This document shows positions 41,740 through 51,372 of a DNA stretch of 64,000 bases, in pieces. Origin of the DNA: Planctomycetota bacterium (GTDB lineage: Bacteria > Planctomycetota > Phycisphaerae > SM23-33); the NCBI GenBank assembly GCA_009908915.1, contig JAAAOJ010000003.1, positions 24,987 through 88,986 of the forward strand, written 5' to 3'. The position numbers and the translations under genes are program-made. Within the stretch, counting starts at the first letter, position 1. Each line of letters starts with the position of its first letter. Under the pieces are notes generated by a model. The model did no database searches. It worked only from the letters and a program-made list of their open reading frames with translations, and was not told the origin of the DNA.

Positions 41740-42250
41740 CCGACAGGAAGACCCCGCGTCCGCACGGACGCCGACGGCCTGCCAGGCTCGGATGACCTGC
41801 CACCATCCGAGCACTTTCCAGAAAGTCTGTCACCCCGAGCGAAGTCACGCATGGTGCCATGCCTGCTCCGCAGGCATGCTCCGAAGATACACGCTTGTTT
41901 GCCCGGAAATGGGGACTGGAAATGGGGACTGGCTCCGCAGCGCAGCGAAGGTGCCTGTACCCATTTCCGAGCCACTAAAGTAGCGGGCTAAAGGGGGCTA
42001 AAGGGGACAGGCGACTTCGTTGCCGTGCGATTGCGGGCGATTGCAGATTCGCAGCGTGTTGGCCATCGCATGCCCATACCACCATGACCGTCTTCCCTTT
42101 CCGCGAGCATTCTACCCGATCGCGGGTCGGCTCGCGAGCAGAACGTCACGGCCGTCTCGGTCGTGCCCTAGGCGGTTACATATCCGACACAGCACAATAG
42201 CCCGTCCCGATCAGTCGTCCGCCCTACCCGTCATATCGGCGAGCCGCGTA
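41740..42250. other. Gene-free spacer with a REP-like inverted repeat
   Basis: About 510 bp with no supported gene. At 41907-41972 an imperfect inverted repeat runs from AAATGGGGACTGG (twice in tandem) to CCTGTACCCATTTCC, enclosing a CTCCGCAGCGCAGCGAAGG segment. This is a layout often seen for REP/RAYT-type extragenic repeats. A hairpin GCGTCCGCACGGACGC (41757-41772) lies just past the glycosyltransferase stop without a T-run. Confidence 0.6.
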
Positions 42251-43462
42251 TCAGACGCGTTCGGCGATAAAGGCGACCTGCCGCTCGTCGCGCCGGGTCC
42301 AGAGGACGGCCAGAGCCCGGCTGCCGCGGCCCCGCAGGCGGCGTTGAAGTCGGTCGGTGTCGAGGCGAACGCCGCGCGGCTTGATCTCGACGAGACCCGC
42401 ATCCAATTCACGCAAGGCGCGGGCGATATCCTGCTCGCGGCCGGGCATCTCGCGCAAGACACGGAAGCTCGCAGCCAGCGGCGTCTCGGCCCGTACCTCC
42501 CCGGTCAGCCAGTCCAGGCCCGGCTGGAAACGGCGCCAGCCGAATTCCGCGGCCAGGGCGTCGGTCAAGTCCGCGGCAAGAACGGCCGGGTCCGGCTCGA
42601 TGATCCATTCGCCAACCGCCCCGACCGTAGGCGCGTCCGTTGTGGCGGATGATCCGACAACGCTGGCCGTCTCGGGCAGATCGCCAAGGGCCTCACCCCC
42701 GGCGACGATCACGGTGGCCTTGCGTCGGCCGCCAACGGCATCACCGCCCCACCACGCCAGCAACTGCCGACAGGTTCCACCGCGACTGATCCACTCCAGC
42801 TCGACCGGCCAGCCGTCGAGTTCGGCAGCATCCATGGCCGCCGAAAGCTTCATACATCCGCCGCCGGTCGCCTCGACCAGCGACCGCAGGAATGGCACGG
42901 CCGGTGAGTAGTCGGCCATCGAGACCGACCGTCGGCCGCCGTCTCGGCGGTCCGGGTCGATATGTACGACCGCATCGGCGGGCACCTCCAGGCCGGTCAC
43001 ATCCGCTTGGCGAACGTCGAGCCGCCCGGTAAGCCCGGCCTGACGCGCGTTGTATCGCATGCACAGCACGGCCGCGTCGCTGAGGTCACAGGCCGTCACG
43101 TCGCAATCGGTCGCCGCCAGGGCCAGGGCATCGACGCCCAGCCCGCTGCAGAGGTCCCACACACCGCACGCGCCAGCCAGGCGGACCAAGCGACCGGCCT
43201 TGAGGTTTGCTTCCGACATACCGGAGGCCTGTTGCAGCAGGACATCCGTCACCAGCAGTCCGGCCGCCAGGGATGCCGGCAGTTTCTCGACCGCCCGCCG
43301 GCGCAGCTCCTTCAGCCGTCCGACAGCCGTGGCCTGGGCGGCATCGCACTGCTTGCGAAGCTTCGTCTGGGCGGCGAGCGGCTCGGTCGGCAGGTCCATC
43401 GCCAGCAGCGGCTCGGCTGCCTCGCTGGCCAGGAATTCAAGCTGTTCCAACGTCAATGACAT
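42251..43462 (-). CDS. Class I SAM-dependent methyltransferase with C-terminal THUMP-like domain
   Basis: A 403-aa protein. Residues about 1-100 are helical (LTLEQLEFLASEAAEPLLAM). The Rossmann methyltransferase core has VWDLCSGLGVDALALAA (motif I), VTACDLSDAAVLCMRYNAR and VVHIDPDRRDGGRR where typical enzymes have NPPY. The C-terminus (about 300-403) has a ferredoxin-like/THUMP-like feel (RFQPGLDWLTGEV, LVEIKPRGVRLDTDRLQRRL, LAVLWTRRDERQVAFIAER). Homologues with DPDRR exist in many bacteria but I know of no assigned substrate; an RNA substrate is only a guess. Confidence 0.82.
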   Translation of the reverse strand: MSLTLEQLEFLASEAAEPLLAMDLPTEPLAAQTKLRKQCDAAQATAVGRLKELRRRAVEKLPASLAAGLLVTDVLLQQASGMSEANLKAGRLVRLAGACGVWDLCSGLGVDALALAATDCDVTACDLSDAAVLCMRYNARQAGLTGRLDVRQADVTGLEVPADAVVHIDPDRRDGGRRSVSMADYSPAVPFLRSLVEATGGGCMKLSAAMDAAELDGWPVELEWISRGGTCRQLLAWWGGDAVGGRRKATVIVAGGEALGDLPETASVVGSSATTDAPTVGAVGEWIIEPDPAVLAADLTDALAAEFGWRRFQPGLDWLTGEVRAETPLAASFRVLREMPGREQDIARALRELDAGLVEIKPRGVRLDTDRLQRRLRGRGSRALAVLWTRRDERQVAFIAERV

Positions 43463-43516
43463 GGCGCCACACGCAAAAGGCCCGGCCGACGCAGCGTCAG
43501 CATTCCAGTTGAGCTG

Positions 43517-45163
43517 CTACCGGCCCTCCGGGAAAATCATGCTCTCGGCGAAGATCATCTGGAACATCGGATCGGCCGAGAGGTCCACGTGCTCGCACTG
43601 CCGGGCGAGACGCTCGGCCCGCTGGCGGGCCCGGCGATTGACCAGCACCGCCTTGGCACCCGTCAGCGAGACATTGCCCACATACCTCACGCGGTCGTGC
43701 GGCACCTCGGCGGGGATCAACCCGATCCTCTGGGCGTGATTGCGGCGGATGAAGCTGCCAAATCCGCCGGCAACCAGTACGTGCCGCAACTGCTCGGGCG
43801 TGTGGCCGGCCTGGTCGATCAGCATACTCACGCCGGCACGGATCGCACCGACGGCAAGTTGCAGCTCGCGAATATCCTTCTGCGTGAACACCACGCGCAT
43901 GGGCGCTTCGGCAAGCACGAGTTCCGCGCCGCTGTCGCCCTGGACGAGTCGCGACCGCACGGCCGGGCTGACCGTCTCGGGCACCTCCTCGCCGGTCAGC
44001 AGTCGCCCGGTGGACTCGATGGCGCCGATATTCAGCAACTCGGCGGTGATGTCGATGGCGGCGCTGCCACACAAACCACTTGGCGCGACGCCACCGATCA
44101 CGCTCAGCCGCACCTCCTCGTCAAGGATAACTTTCTCGATCGCCCCGGGCGTAGCCCGCATGCCGCAGGTAAGACGCGCGCCTTCGAAGGCCGGGCCGGC
44201 AGCGGCACTGGCGGCCAGCAGCGTCTCGCCGTCGGCGAGAACAATCTCGCCGTTCGTCCCGACGTCGATCATCAGGCCAGGACCCTCGCGACCGGCGAGA
44301 TCCGTCGCCAGCAGGCCCGCGACGATATCGCCGCCGACGAACCCGCCGATCACCGGCATGCAATACGCCTCGGCCTGCGGGGCCAAGTCCAGCCCAAGCT
44401 TGACCGCCGCCATGGACAGCGGCTCAAGCGTGGCCGGCGCGAACGGCAAGGCCGACAGGCCCGTCACGTCCAGACCGGCCAGCAGTTGCTGCATCGCCGT
44501 ATTGCCGGCGAAGCTGACAGCCCGGACGGCATCTCGCGGTGCGCCCACCTGCTCGCAGACAGTGTCGATGAGGGTCGAAACCTCCTCAATGATCGTCTTG
44601 TGGAGGTCCTCGCCGCGCCCTTCGCATGCGGCCTGGATGCGACCGATGACGTCGTCGCCGAATCGCACCTGGGGATTCATCGCACTGGCGATGGCGACTT
44701 CGCGGCAGGCGTCGAGGTCGACCAGCGAGACCACCAGCGTCGTCGTGCCGATGTCGAAAGCCGCCGTGAGATTCCGCTCGCCGGCGACCCGCCGGACAGG
44801 ACTGTCCTCGCAACAGAGAACGCCCTCGCTGTCACCGTCCGTGCGGATCTGAATGCCGCCGGACAGGAGGCTGCCCGCGGGGATCGTCACAACCGCATCG
44901 GCGGTGGGCCGACTCTGGCAGGCCAGTCGCCATCCGTCGCGGATGTCGACCGCGCCCAGCGCGCGGCGCTCGGCGGCGTTGGGCTCGGGGGGGGAGGATT
45001 CAAACCGGACGCGACACTTGCCGCACGTGCCTTTGCCTCCGCACGGCGTATCGATGGCTAGGCCGGCTCGGCCGGCGGCCTCCAGCAGCAACGTGCCGGG
45101 CAATTCATAGACACTACGCCCAGTCGGCTGAAATGTGATGCGAAGGTGGTGGGGGCTGGCCAT
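43517..45163 (-). CDS. RACE-type ferredoxin/ASKHA reactivator of corrinoid proteins
   Basis: A 548-aa protein. The N-terminal 95 residues form a 2Fe-2S ferredoxin with Cys41, Cys47, Cys50 and Cys82 (TPCGGKGTCGKC, LACQS). The rest is a DUF4445/ASKHA domain: AAFDIGTTTLVVSLVDL (ATP phosphate-1 loop), AMNPQVRFGDDVIGRI, VSFAGNTAMQQLL, GLMIDVGTNGEIVLA and HVLVAGGFGSFI. Such proteins use ATP and electrons to re-reduce Co(II) to Co(I) in corrinoid methyltransferases (RACE, RamA-unrelated). No corrinoid methyltransferase lies next to it. AAAGGAAG precedes the ATG at 45163. Confidence 0.9.
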   Translation of the reverse strand: MASPHHLRITFQPTGRSVYELPGTLLLEAAGRAGLAIDTPCGGKGTCGKCRVRFESSPPEPNAAERRALGAVDIRDGWRLACQSRPTADAVVTIPAGSLLSGGIQIRTDGDSEGVLCCEDSPVRRVAGERNLTAAFDIGTTTLVVSLVDLDACREVAIASAMNPQVRFGDDVIGRIQAACEGRGEDLHKTIIEEVSTLIDTVCEQVGAPRDAVRAVSFAGNTAMQQLLAGLDVTGLSALPFAPATLEPLSMAAVKLGLDLAPQAEAYCMPVIGGFVGGDIVAGLLATDLAGREGPGLMIDVGTNGEIVLADGETLLAASAAAGPAFEGARLTCGMRATPGAIEKVILDEEVRLSVIGGVAPSGLCGSAAIDITAELLNIGAIESTGRLLTGEEVPETVSPAVRSRLVQGDSGAELVLAEAPMRVVFTQKDIRELQLAVGAIRAGVSMLIDQAGHTPEQLRHVLVAGGFGSFIRRNHAQRIGLIPAEVPHDRVRYVGNVSLTGAKAVLVNRRARQRAERLARQCEHVDLSADPMFQMIFAESMIFPEGR

Positions 45164-45337
45164 AAGCGAAGACTTCCTTTCGTGGGCGATATTGGAACAT
45201 ACTCGCCTGAGGAAGTCGACTCTTCATCCGGTCGGACTGCGCGACATGATAGCCACGCAGTCCGTTCCAGACAATGTAGGTCGTTCAGGTCTGGCCCGGC
45301 GGGAACCGAACCAACGCACAGCCGGCCTGGCAGGCCC

Positions 45338-45450
45338 GTTTGAAAAGCTATCGCGACTGCAATCGAGCCTTCTGCCTGCGCGTCATCGTCCCGAAAACTC
45401 CACGAATGTACCCATTCGCCTGCGTTTCCGTTCCTTGATGCTCGGCCAAG
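45338..45450 (+). repeat. Dispersed ~120-bp repeat, copy 1
   Basis: Contains AAGCTATCGC, TGCCTGCGCGTCATCGTCCC GAAAA, and TTCGCCTGCGTTTCCG in this order. The same blocks in the same order and similar spacing occur on the opposite strand at 51841-51963. The surrounding 373-bp spacer (45164-45536) has no supported gene. Confidence 0.75.
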
Positions 45451-45536
45451 CGCCTCGACCGCGTAGGGACTGTTAGCATCCTATTCACATAAAGAATGTC
45501 TCGACCTCGTGACGCGATCCCTTTCTAAACGAACGC

Positions 45537-45782
45537 TTAGCGGCGCGGACGTGCTTCGTTGACGTTGAGCGTCCGGCCGTCGAAGTCCTTGTTGTTCAGG
45601 GCTTCGATAGCCTGTTGGGCTGCACCGTCATCCGGCATCTCGACGAAACCAAAGCCGCGGCTGCGGCCGGTTGCACGGTCGATAATGACCTTGGCGGAGT
45701 CCACCGAACCATACTCGGCAAACGCTGCCTCGAGTTCGTTGTCGGTGGTGGAGTAGGGAAGGTTACCAACATAAATGTTCAT
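45537..45782 (-). CDS. RRM-type RNA-binding protein
   Basis: An 81-aa single RNA-recognition-motif protein. RNP2 is IYVGNL (3-8) and RNP1 is RGFGFVEM (42-49), with the standard beta-alpha-beta-beta-alpha-beta layout ending FDGRTLNVNEARPRR. Its aromatic residues Tyr4, Phe44 and Phe46 are in the RNA-stacking positions. Similar small RRM proteins in cyanobacteria and planctomycetes are often cold-induced. It is monocistronic with an AAGGAT ribosome-binding site. The 350 bp upstream (45783-46139) is gene-free and could hold a long leader. Confidence 0.95.
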   Translation of the reverse strand: MNIYVGNLPYSTTDNELEAAFAEYGSVDSAKVIIDRATGRSRGFGFVEMPDDGAAQQAIEALNNKDFDGRTLNVNEARPRR

Positions 45783-46139
45783 CGTGAAAAATCCTTGGCG
45801 GCCTCAGTTATCGAAATCCAGTTCAAAGCCATTCAAGCACGGCCGCCTTAACTCGAAGTGCCGACAGCAGTGGTCACTGCCGCGTCGCATATCATGCATA
45901 CGAAAGGCCTTCTTGTCAAAGGCTATTTGTTTTCTCCAGGCAATCTTTCTGCACGTGCAAGGGGACGCGGTAAAGCAACGAATGCCTGAAATGTCGTACG
46001 GTGCCGTCGGCGAGGACAGTGGACGGCCAGGACGGCGACTCGTGCTTCGTAGCGACGCTGCTTCGCACAGCAGCACGCAGGCAATGTCTAGCATTTCCAA
46101 AGCAGCCGGTGGACGCCAGACGACGCGGCGAGACGACGC

Positions 46140-48677
46140 GTGCGGCAGGTCACTCTTGAGTTGCTCTACCCCTCGCGAGTGTTTAACGTAAAGCCTATTG
46201 TGCATGCTCTGGCCTACATTCCGCTGCGTTTTGTGACGCCCTGGGCCCTGGCGGCGCTGCCTCTGGCAGCCCTGCCGGTGTGCCTGGCCATGCGCGCAAA
46301 AGGGCGCGGCCGCCGTCTGTCCCCCACGGGAATCGTCGTCCAGTGCGCCGCGATGGCCTTGCTCGTCGTGGCCCTCTCCCGGCCCGTCCTCCCCGGCGGC
46401 CAAGCGGCCCGGCCCTGGCTGGTGCTGCGAGACGTCTCGGCCTCCCTCCGCGGCCAGACTGATCGGCCCCTCGCGCCGCCGAAAGACATCGCCGTCGAGA
46501 CCCGCCGCTTCGCGCGCGACCTGCTGCCGAACGACACAGCACCAACGCCCGCCGAGCGGACAGCCACCCGCGCCGCGCCCGCGCTGGACCTCGCCGCCGT
46601 GCGGGCCAACGAACTCGCCGGAGCCGTCCTTATCACCGACGGGCGATTCACCGACCGCTGGCGGGCCGCCGCAACACGCCTGGCGGGCAGCGGTGTGGAC
46701 CTGCTGATCGTCCCGCTGGACGCCCCGCCAAAGGATGCACGCATCGCCGACTTCAGGGCCGCCCGACGGGGCCAGGCCGTCGAGCTGCGTCTTACCATCG
46801 CCGCCAACGCCACCATGCGGCAACGCGTCGTCGTGCTGGACGCCGCAGACGGCCGCACCATCGGCGTTCGGAACATCCTGCTGACCTCCGATGGCCCCCA
46901 GACTCTCCGCCTGACCGACTCGCCGCCCACCGAAGCCGCCCCGCGATATGTGGCCATGCTCGATGACCGTAACCCCGACGACGTGCCCGAGAACGACAAC
47001 GCATACGTCGTGCCCCCGCCGCGTGACAGCCTCGTCGGCTACCACATCACCTTTGACGACGGCCGAACCGCGCTGGCGGACATGCTCGACGCCCTGCCGG
47101 TCACGGCCGAACCAATCCGCGATCTCGACGACGCGCCGGGCCGCCTCGCGCCGTATACCACGGTCGTACTGGCCACGCGAGACGGCCAGTCGCTGCCGAC
47201 GGGCGACCAGCAGGCCCTCTCCGCGTACGTCCGCGGCGGCGGGACACTGGTACTGCTGGGCACGGGGCCGCGGCAGACGCCCGCCGACATCGACGCACCG
47301 CTGAACCGCACAGCCGCCCTCGTGCCCGATCCCTTCCAACGTTCGCCGCTGGACCTGGCCGTCGTGCTCGACGCCTCCGGCTCGATGGCCGGCGAACTGG
47401 TAACCGACACCGACCGACGTGTGAAGTTCGATATCGCCGCCGGAGCCGTCGGCGCCCTGCAACGCCACCTGACCGCCCGCGACCGCCTCCGCGTGATCTG
47501 CTTCGCCGACGACGCCGCCACCATCTACGACAGCGGCGCCGCCGCGCCGGACTTCGTCCGACTCGCCGAGGCGCTGCGGGCCGTGCGACCCGCCGGGCCG
47601 ACCCACGTGGGCAAGGCCCTCCAGGAAGCGACCGCCGCCGCCCCCGCCGACGAGCGGACCGGGCTGGTGTTGGTGCTCAGCGACCTGGCCACGCAACCGT
47701 TCGACCTGCCCTCTATTGCACGACCGTTCACCGAAGGCCGATGGCAGTTGGCGGTCGTAGCGACCGGCGAGGGTGAGGCGCCCGATTCGCCGCTGGACAG
47801 CCTGGTCCGCACGGTCGAAGGGACGCTGGCGTTGTGTCCGAACCTAAAGCAACTGGCCGAGCTGTTTGGCTCGCTGACCCGCCGCGGGCGCGGCAGCGAA
47901 ACAATCACCGGCACGTTCGAAGTCGACACCGCCAACGGCTGGGAAGCCCTGGCCGGCCTCGCCGCAACCGACCGCCTGGCCCTGACGGCTGCCGCGCCGG
48001 AGGCCGAGGTGCTCGCGACGGCCAACGGCGAGCCGCTGCTGGGCCGGCGACGCGCCGGGCTCGGGTCGTCGTGGACGCTGCCCGTCGAACCGACCGACCT
48101 CCAGCCCGCAACGGTCGAGGCCCTGGCGTCCACGCTGACGAGCATCCTCAACCGCACGCCCGCCGGCGGCGCCTGGGACCTGCAGCTCGACCTCGCCGAC
48201 GGGCGATTGACCGTCAACCTCCGGGCCGCCGCCGATGCCCCTGCCCCGAATGACCGTCGCCTGGCCGTCGACGTACTGCCGCTGAGTGGCGATTCCGAAC
48301 CCACCACCGTCGACCTGCCCCAAGTCGCACTGGGCCGATATCGTACGTCCGTTTCGGTCGAAGCCGACGCCACCGGCGCACGTGTACGGGACCTCGCCGA
48401 CGGACGCACCCTCGCCCGCGGCGCCGCGGGCCGGAACTACTCACGCGAGTTCGCCCGCCTCGGCGCTGACCACAAGACCCTCGCCGACCTCGCCGCCGCA
48501 ACGGCAGGGCGCATCGTCTCGCTCGAGGCAGCCCCCGAGGCAATGCTCGCACGACGTCGCCGATCCGATCGCCCCGCCTGGCCGGTCCTGCTGGCCGCCG
48601 CCTTGGCGATCATGCTCGCCCACTGGGCCATCGACCGCGTCACGAATCGTACCGCAGCCTCATCACGCGCCTCTTGA
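46140..48677 (+). CDS. Large VWA-domain membrane protein (BatA-like start)
   Basis: About 845 aa. Two N-terminal TM helices (FVTPWALAALPLAALPVCLA; GIVVQCAAMALLVVALSRPV) resemble BatA-type proteins. A glutamine-amidotransferase-like segment follows (about 300-385, TTVVLATRDGQSLPTGDQQA, YVRGGGTLVLLGTG). The VWA domain (about 402-560) has the MIDAS DASGSMAG, and a beta-sandwich follows. A C-terminal TM (about 810-828, AWPVLLAAALAIMLAHWAI) closes it. The start is uncertain: the frame opens at GTG 46140, with another GTG at 46200; neither has a good ribosome-binding site. The function is unknown; MoxR/DUF58 partners are absent nearby. Confidence 0.8.
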   Translation: MRQVTLELLYPSRVFNVKPIVHALAYIPLRFVTPWALAALPLAALPVCLAMRAKGRGRRLSPTGIVVQCAAMALLVVALSRPVLPGGQAARPWLVLRDVSASLRGQTDRPLAPPKDIAVETRRFARDLLPNDTAPTPAERTATRAAPALDLAAVRANELAGAVLITDGRFTDRWRAAATRLAGSGVDLLIVPLDAPPKDARIADFRAARRGQAVELRLTIAANATMRQRVVVLDAADGRTIGVRNILLTSDGPQTLRLTDSPPTEAAPRYVAMLDDRNPDDVPENDNAYVVPPPRDSLVGYHITFDDGRTALADMLDALPVTAEPIRDLDDAPGRLAPYTTVVLATRDGQSLPTGDQQALSAYVRGGGTLVLLGTGPRQTPADIDAPLNRTAALVPDPFQRSPLDLAVVLDASGSMAGELVTDTDRRVKFDIAAGAVGALQRHLTARDRLRVICFADDAATIYDSGAAAPDFVRLAEALRAVRPAGPTHVGKALQEATAAAPADERTGLVLVLSDLATQPFDLPSIARPFTEGRWQLAVVATGEGEAPDSPLDSLVRTVEGTLALCPNLKQLAELFGSLTRRGRGSETITGTFEVDTANGWEALAGLAATDRLALTAAAPEAEVLATANGEPLLGRRRAGLGSSWTLPVEPTDLQPATVEALASTLTSILNRTPAGGAWDLQLDLADGRLTVNLRAAADAPAPNDRRLAVDVLPLSGDSEPTTVDLPQVALGRYRTSVSVEADATGARVRDLADGRTLARGAAGRNYSREFARLGADHKTLADLAAATAGRIVSLEAAPEAMLARRRRSDRPAWPVLLAAALAIMLAHWAIDRVTNRTAASSRAS

Positions 48678-48806
48678 CAGCCCGGGCTGGACATGGATCG
48701 CGCCGCGAAGCTGAGGCACTTCTGCAAAAACGGGCGGTTGACACGTCCTGAATCTTAATACGAAAATGCCTGAACGGCCCGCGAGGCGTTCCGAAAATCA
48801 AGTAGT

Positions 48807-49379
48807 ATGCGACGTGTACTCGCCATCCTGCTTCTGCTCGGACTGCTCGGCGGCCTCGGCCTCGACGGCCGACTGCTGCCGCCGCCCAAACCGGTAACGG
48901 CCGAGCAGACCCCACCCGAACCACGCGTCGCCGAACACTCCGAGACGACGATTCTGAGTTGCTTCGAACGGGCCGCCCGCGTGACGTACAAGGTCGACGA
49001 ACAAGAGTACTGGCAGACGCCGACGGAAACCGTCACGCGCGGCACGGGCGACTGCGAAGACAAAAGCCTCTATCTGCTGTACATGCTGCGGGTGCGGGGC
49101 TTCGACGTCGACATCGTCTTCGGCGTGGAGGACGCGCGCGAGTCGGTGGCCATGCATGCCTGGGTGGAATGCCGCTTTCGCGGCGAACTGTACGTGCTGG
49201 ACCCGACGAACGGCTTCATCGCACGGCGGCGGAACATGGCGGCAGGCCGACACATGCCCGTCCTCGGCCATCCCCGCGTGCTGAGAAAGTACCGCAAGTA
49301 CCGCGACCGCACCGGCGAACGGGGCCTGAACCGTTACTACGAGCACGCCGTCGTGGAAATTGAAGACCGCCAGAGATGA
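48807..49379 (+). CDS. Transglutaminase-like cysteine peptidase family protein
   Basis: A 190-aa exported protein: signal peptide or anchor at 1-22 (RRVLAILLLLGLLGGLGL) and a Pro-rich linker. A transglutaminase-like core follows with the catalytic triad apparent as Cys83 in TGDCEDKSLYLLYML, His117 in AMHAWVECRF and Asp132 in YVLDPTNGF. This resembles the bacterial transglutaminase-like cysteine proteinases (BTLCP). The substrate is unknown; periplasmic peptide or cell-wall processing is an inference. It follows the VWA gene by 129 nt on the same strand. Confidence 0.82.
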   Translation: MRRVLAILLLLGLLGGLGLDGRLLPPPKPVTAEQTPPEPRVAEHSETTILSCFERAARVTYKVDEQEYWQTPTETVTRGTGDCEDKSLYLLYMLRVRGFDVDIVFGVEDARESVAMHAWVECRFRGELYVLDPTNGFIARRRNMAAGRHMPVLGHPRVLRKYRKYRDRTGERGLNRYYEHAVVEIEDRQR

Positions 49380-49416
49380 GCGACCGCCAACGCCACGGCG
49401 TCATCTCGAAGCTGTG

Positions 49417-50166
49417 TTACCCCGTCATCGCGCGCACGCCCGCAAGCATGGCCACCGCCGACGTTTCCACCCGAAGAACCGTCTCGCCCAGTCGCACCGG
49501 GAGGAAGCCTGCCTCGACGGCCCCGTCGCGTTCCTGCCCGGTCAGCCCCCCCTCCGGCCCGACCAGCACCGTCACCGTCTCGGCGGCGCCGAACGTCTCA
49601 CCCGTGGCGGCGAGCCTGTGGGCGCCGGGCCCGACGTCCCCAAGCAGCATCGCGCCACAGTCCTCGCGCCCGGCGGCGACGTCGGCGAGCATCGCATCGA
49701 ACGCCAAAGGATGGCCGATCTCCGGCAGGTGGTTCAGGCCGCTCTGCTTGGCCGCCGCGATGCAACGCCCCAGCCACCGCTCACGCTTCGAGACCGACAG
49801 GTCCGACCCGCCGGCCACCGACCGCTCGAAGACGACCGGCTGAAGCAGCCCGGCGGCAAGTTCCGTGCACTTCTCCAGCAGCCAGTCGAGGCGCTTGCCT
49901 TTCGGTACAGCGAACAGCATGCGCACCGTCGGGCGGGGCGGCTGACCGCGGCCAACCTCGCCGGCCTCGCACGTGACGGTCTTGCGGCCAAGGTCCACCA
50001 CGCAGGCCGTCGCGACAGCCCCGGCACCGTCGAAAAGCTCCACCTCGTCGCCTGGCCGCAGTCGAAGCACGTGCAGGCCGTGATGGGCCTCGCCGTCCGG
50101 CAGATCGACGCGACCAACAGCTAGATGCGGGCAGTAGAAGCGGGGATATCCGTCGGTGGCTGTCAT
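49417..50166 (-). CDS. rsmE: 16S rRNA (uracil-1498-N3)-methyltransferase
   Basis: A 249-aa SPOUT-family methyltransferase. An N-terminal PUA-like domain (about 1-75: RFYCPHLAVGRVDLPDGEAH, HHGLHVLRLRPGDEVELFDG) is followed by the trefoil-knot domain with MLFAVPKGKRLDWLLEKCTE, LVGPEGGLTGQE and VRLGETVLRVETSAVAMLAG. These last two are the SAM-binding knot motifs diagnostic of RsmE. It methylates U1498 in the decoding region of 16S rRNA. It is convergent with the transglutaminase-like gene and divergent from the next VWA gene. Confidence 0.95.
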   Translation of the reverse strand: MTATDGYPRFYCPHLAVGRVDLPDGEAHHGLHVLRLRPGDEVELFDGAGAVATACVVDLGRKTVTCEAGEVGRGQPPRPTVRMLFAVPKGKRLDWLLEKCTELAAGLLQPVVFERSVAGGSDLSVSKRERWLGRCIAAAKQSGLNHLPEIGHPLAFDAMLADVAAGREDCGAMLLGDVGPGAHRLAATGETFGAAETVTVLVGPEGGLTGQERDGAVEAGFLPVRLGETVLRVETSAVAMLAGVRAMTG

Positions 50167-50321
50167 GGCAGCCGGTAGTGTACCACGCGGCCGATGCGTA
50201 TCAAATGGCGATTGAGACTTGACTTATCGGCTGAAAAAGGCGAGACTAACGGACCGCGAGGAACACAGGCCCGCAACCGGCCCCGCCCTGGGAAGCCAGG
50301 CCGGCAGAAGGCATAGACATT

Positions 50322-51308
50322 ATGTTCAGATACGCACTTCTCCTTGGGACCGTCCTGGGCTTGGCGGCGATCCCACTGACCGTTGAGACGAATCTTCTGG
50401 CCGCCGACGACGACCCCGACGCCACGGGCGGCCCGATCGAGATCCCCCCCGCCGACGAAATGCCCGGCGTCGAGGACGTCTCGCCTCCGCCACAACCCGT
50501 CCCCGACAAGCCCGGCATCGACAAGCACGTCGAGCAGGAGCCGCGCGGCAATGTCGGCCCCGAAACCGAAACGCCCGCCGACGACACCGGCGACGCCGAC
50601 GCACCGGCGAGAACAACCGAAGCCCCCGTGGCCGATGAGGTTCCCGACGACCCGCCGGGGACCACCATCGCGCCGCCGGAACCCGACGAGAGACCCGCGC
50701 CTGCCCCGCCGGCGACGACGCCTGCTGACGAGGACGTCCCCTTGTGGAAGCCCGGCACGGCCGAGACCCGCCCGGCCGAGACGACCGACGAGGACGCCAC
50801 CGCCGCCGACCAGAACGACAACATCGTACTGCTGGTGGACCGCTCGGCAAGTATGGGCGGCTACTGGGCGTGGACAAGCGACGACGTGACGGCCCTGATC
50901 CGCGGCCTCGACGAAACGCAGCGCTTCGACCTCGTGCTGTTCGGCCAGGCCGACGACATCTGGCAAATCGAGGGCAAGGGCCTCGACGTGGCCAGCCTCG
51001 AACGCAAAATACAGGCCATCGAACTGCTGACCTTCACCAGGCCCGCGGGTGATACCGACCCCCAGGCCGGCTTCCAGCGGGCGATCCAGGCCATCGGCGA
51101 TCAGCCCGCGACAATCCAGTTCGTCAGCGACGGCGTATTCAACCATCCGTTGCAGGTCCGCCGAGACCTGCGGAACATGCTGACCGACAAGTCGATCGTC
51201 ATCAACACGCACCTGTACGGCGAGACGTATCCCGCGGCAGTGTCGATGATGAAAGCCATCGCCCGCGACGGCCGGGGTGAATACGTCAACGCCACTCAAT
51301 ATCCGTAG
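50322..51308 (+). CDS. Secreted VWA-domain protein with Pro/Glu-rich linker
   Basis: A 328-aa protein: signal peptide (MFRYALLLGTVLGLAAIPLT, cleavage near ETNLLAA), then about 130 residues of Asp/Glu/Pro/Thr-rich disordered linker, then a VWA domain (about 166-325). The MIDAS is LLVDRSASMGGYW, with the later Thr and Asp in TFTRPAGDTDP and FVSDGVFNHP. The function is unknown; secreted VWA proteins of planctomycetes are frequently large and poorly characterised. A terminator hairpin follows at 51373. Confidence 0.85.
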   Translation: MFRYALLLGTVLGLAAIPLTVETNLLAADDDPDATGGPIEIPPADEMPGVEDVSPPPQPVPDKPGIDKHVEQEPRGNVGPETETPADDTGDADAPARTTEAPVADEVPDDPPGTTIAPPEPDERPAPAPPATTPADEDVPLWKPGTAETRPAETTDEDATAADQNDNIVLLVDRSASMGGYWAWTSDDVTALIRGLDETQRFDLVLFGQADDIWQIEGKGLDVASLERKIQAIELLTFTRPAGDTDPQAGFQRAIQAIGDQPATIQFVSDGVFNHPLQVRRDLRNMLTDKSIVINTHLYGETYPAAVSMMKAIARDGRGEYVNATQYP

Positions 51309-51372
51309 CCCTTCGCCTGAGAGGGCCTGAGCAGAACGCCCTGTGGGGGCGACGATGTGTGCTCAGTACGGT

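Noticed and set aside
46140..46200. Fixing the exact start of the large VWA protein
   Set aside because: GTG 46140, TTG 46161 and GTG 46200 are all in frame before the first TM helix and none has a convincing ribosome-binding site, so the boundary is left open.
48676..48690. Terminator after the large VWA gene (CAGCCCGGGCTG)
   Set aside because: The palindrome is short and lacks a following T-run, so it was not called as a terminator.
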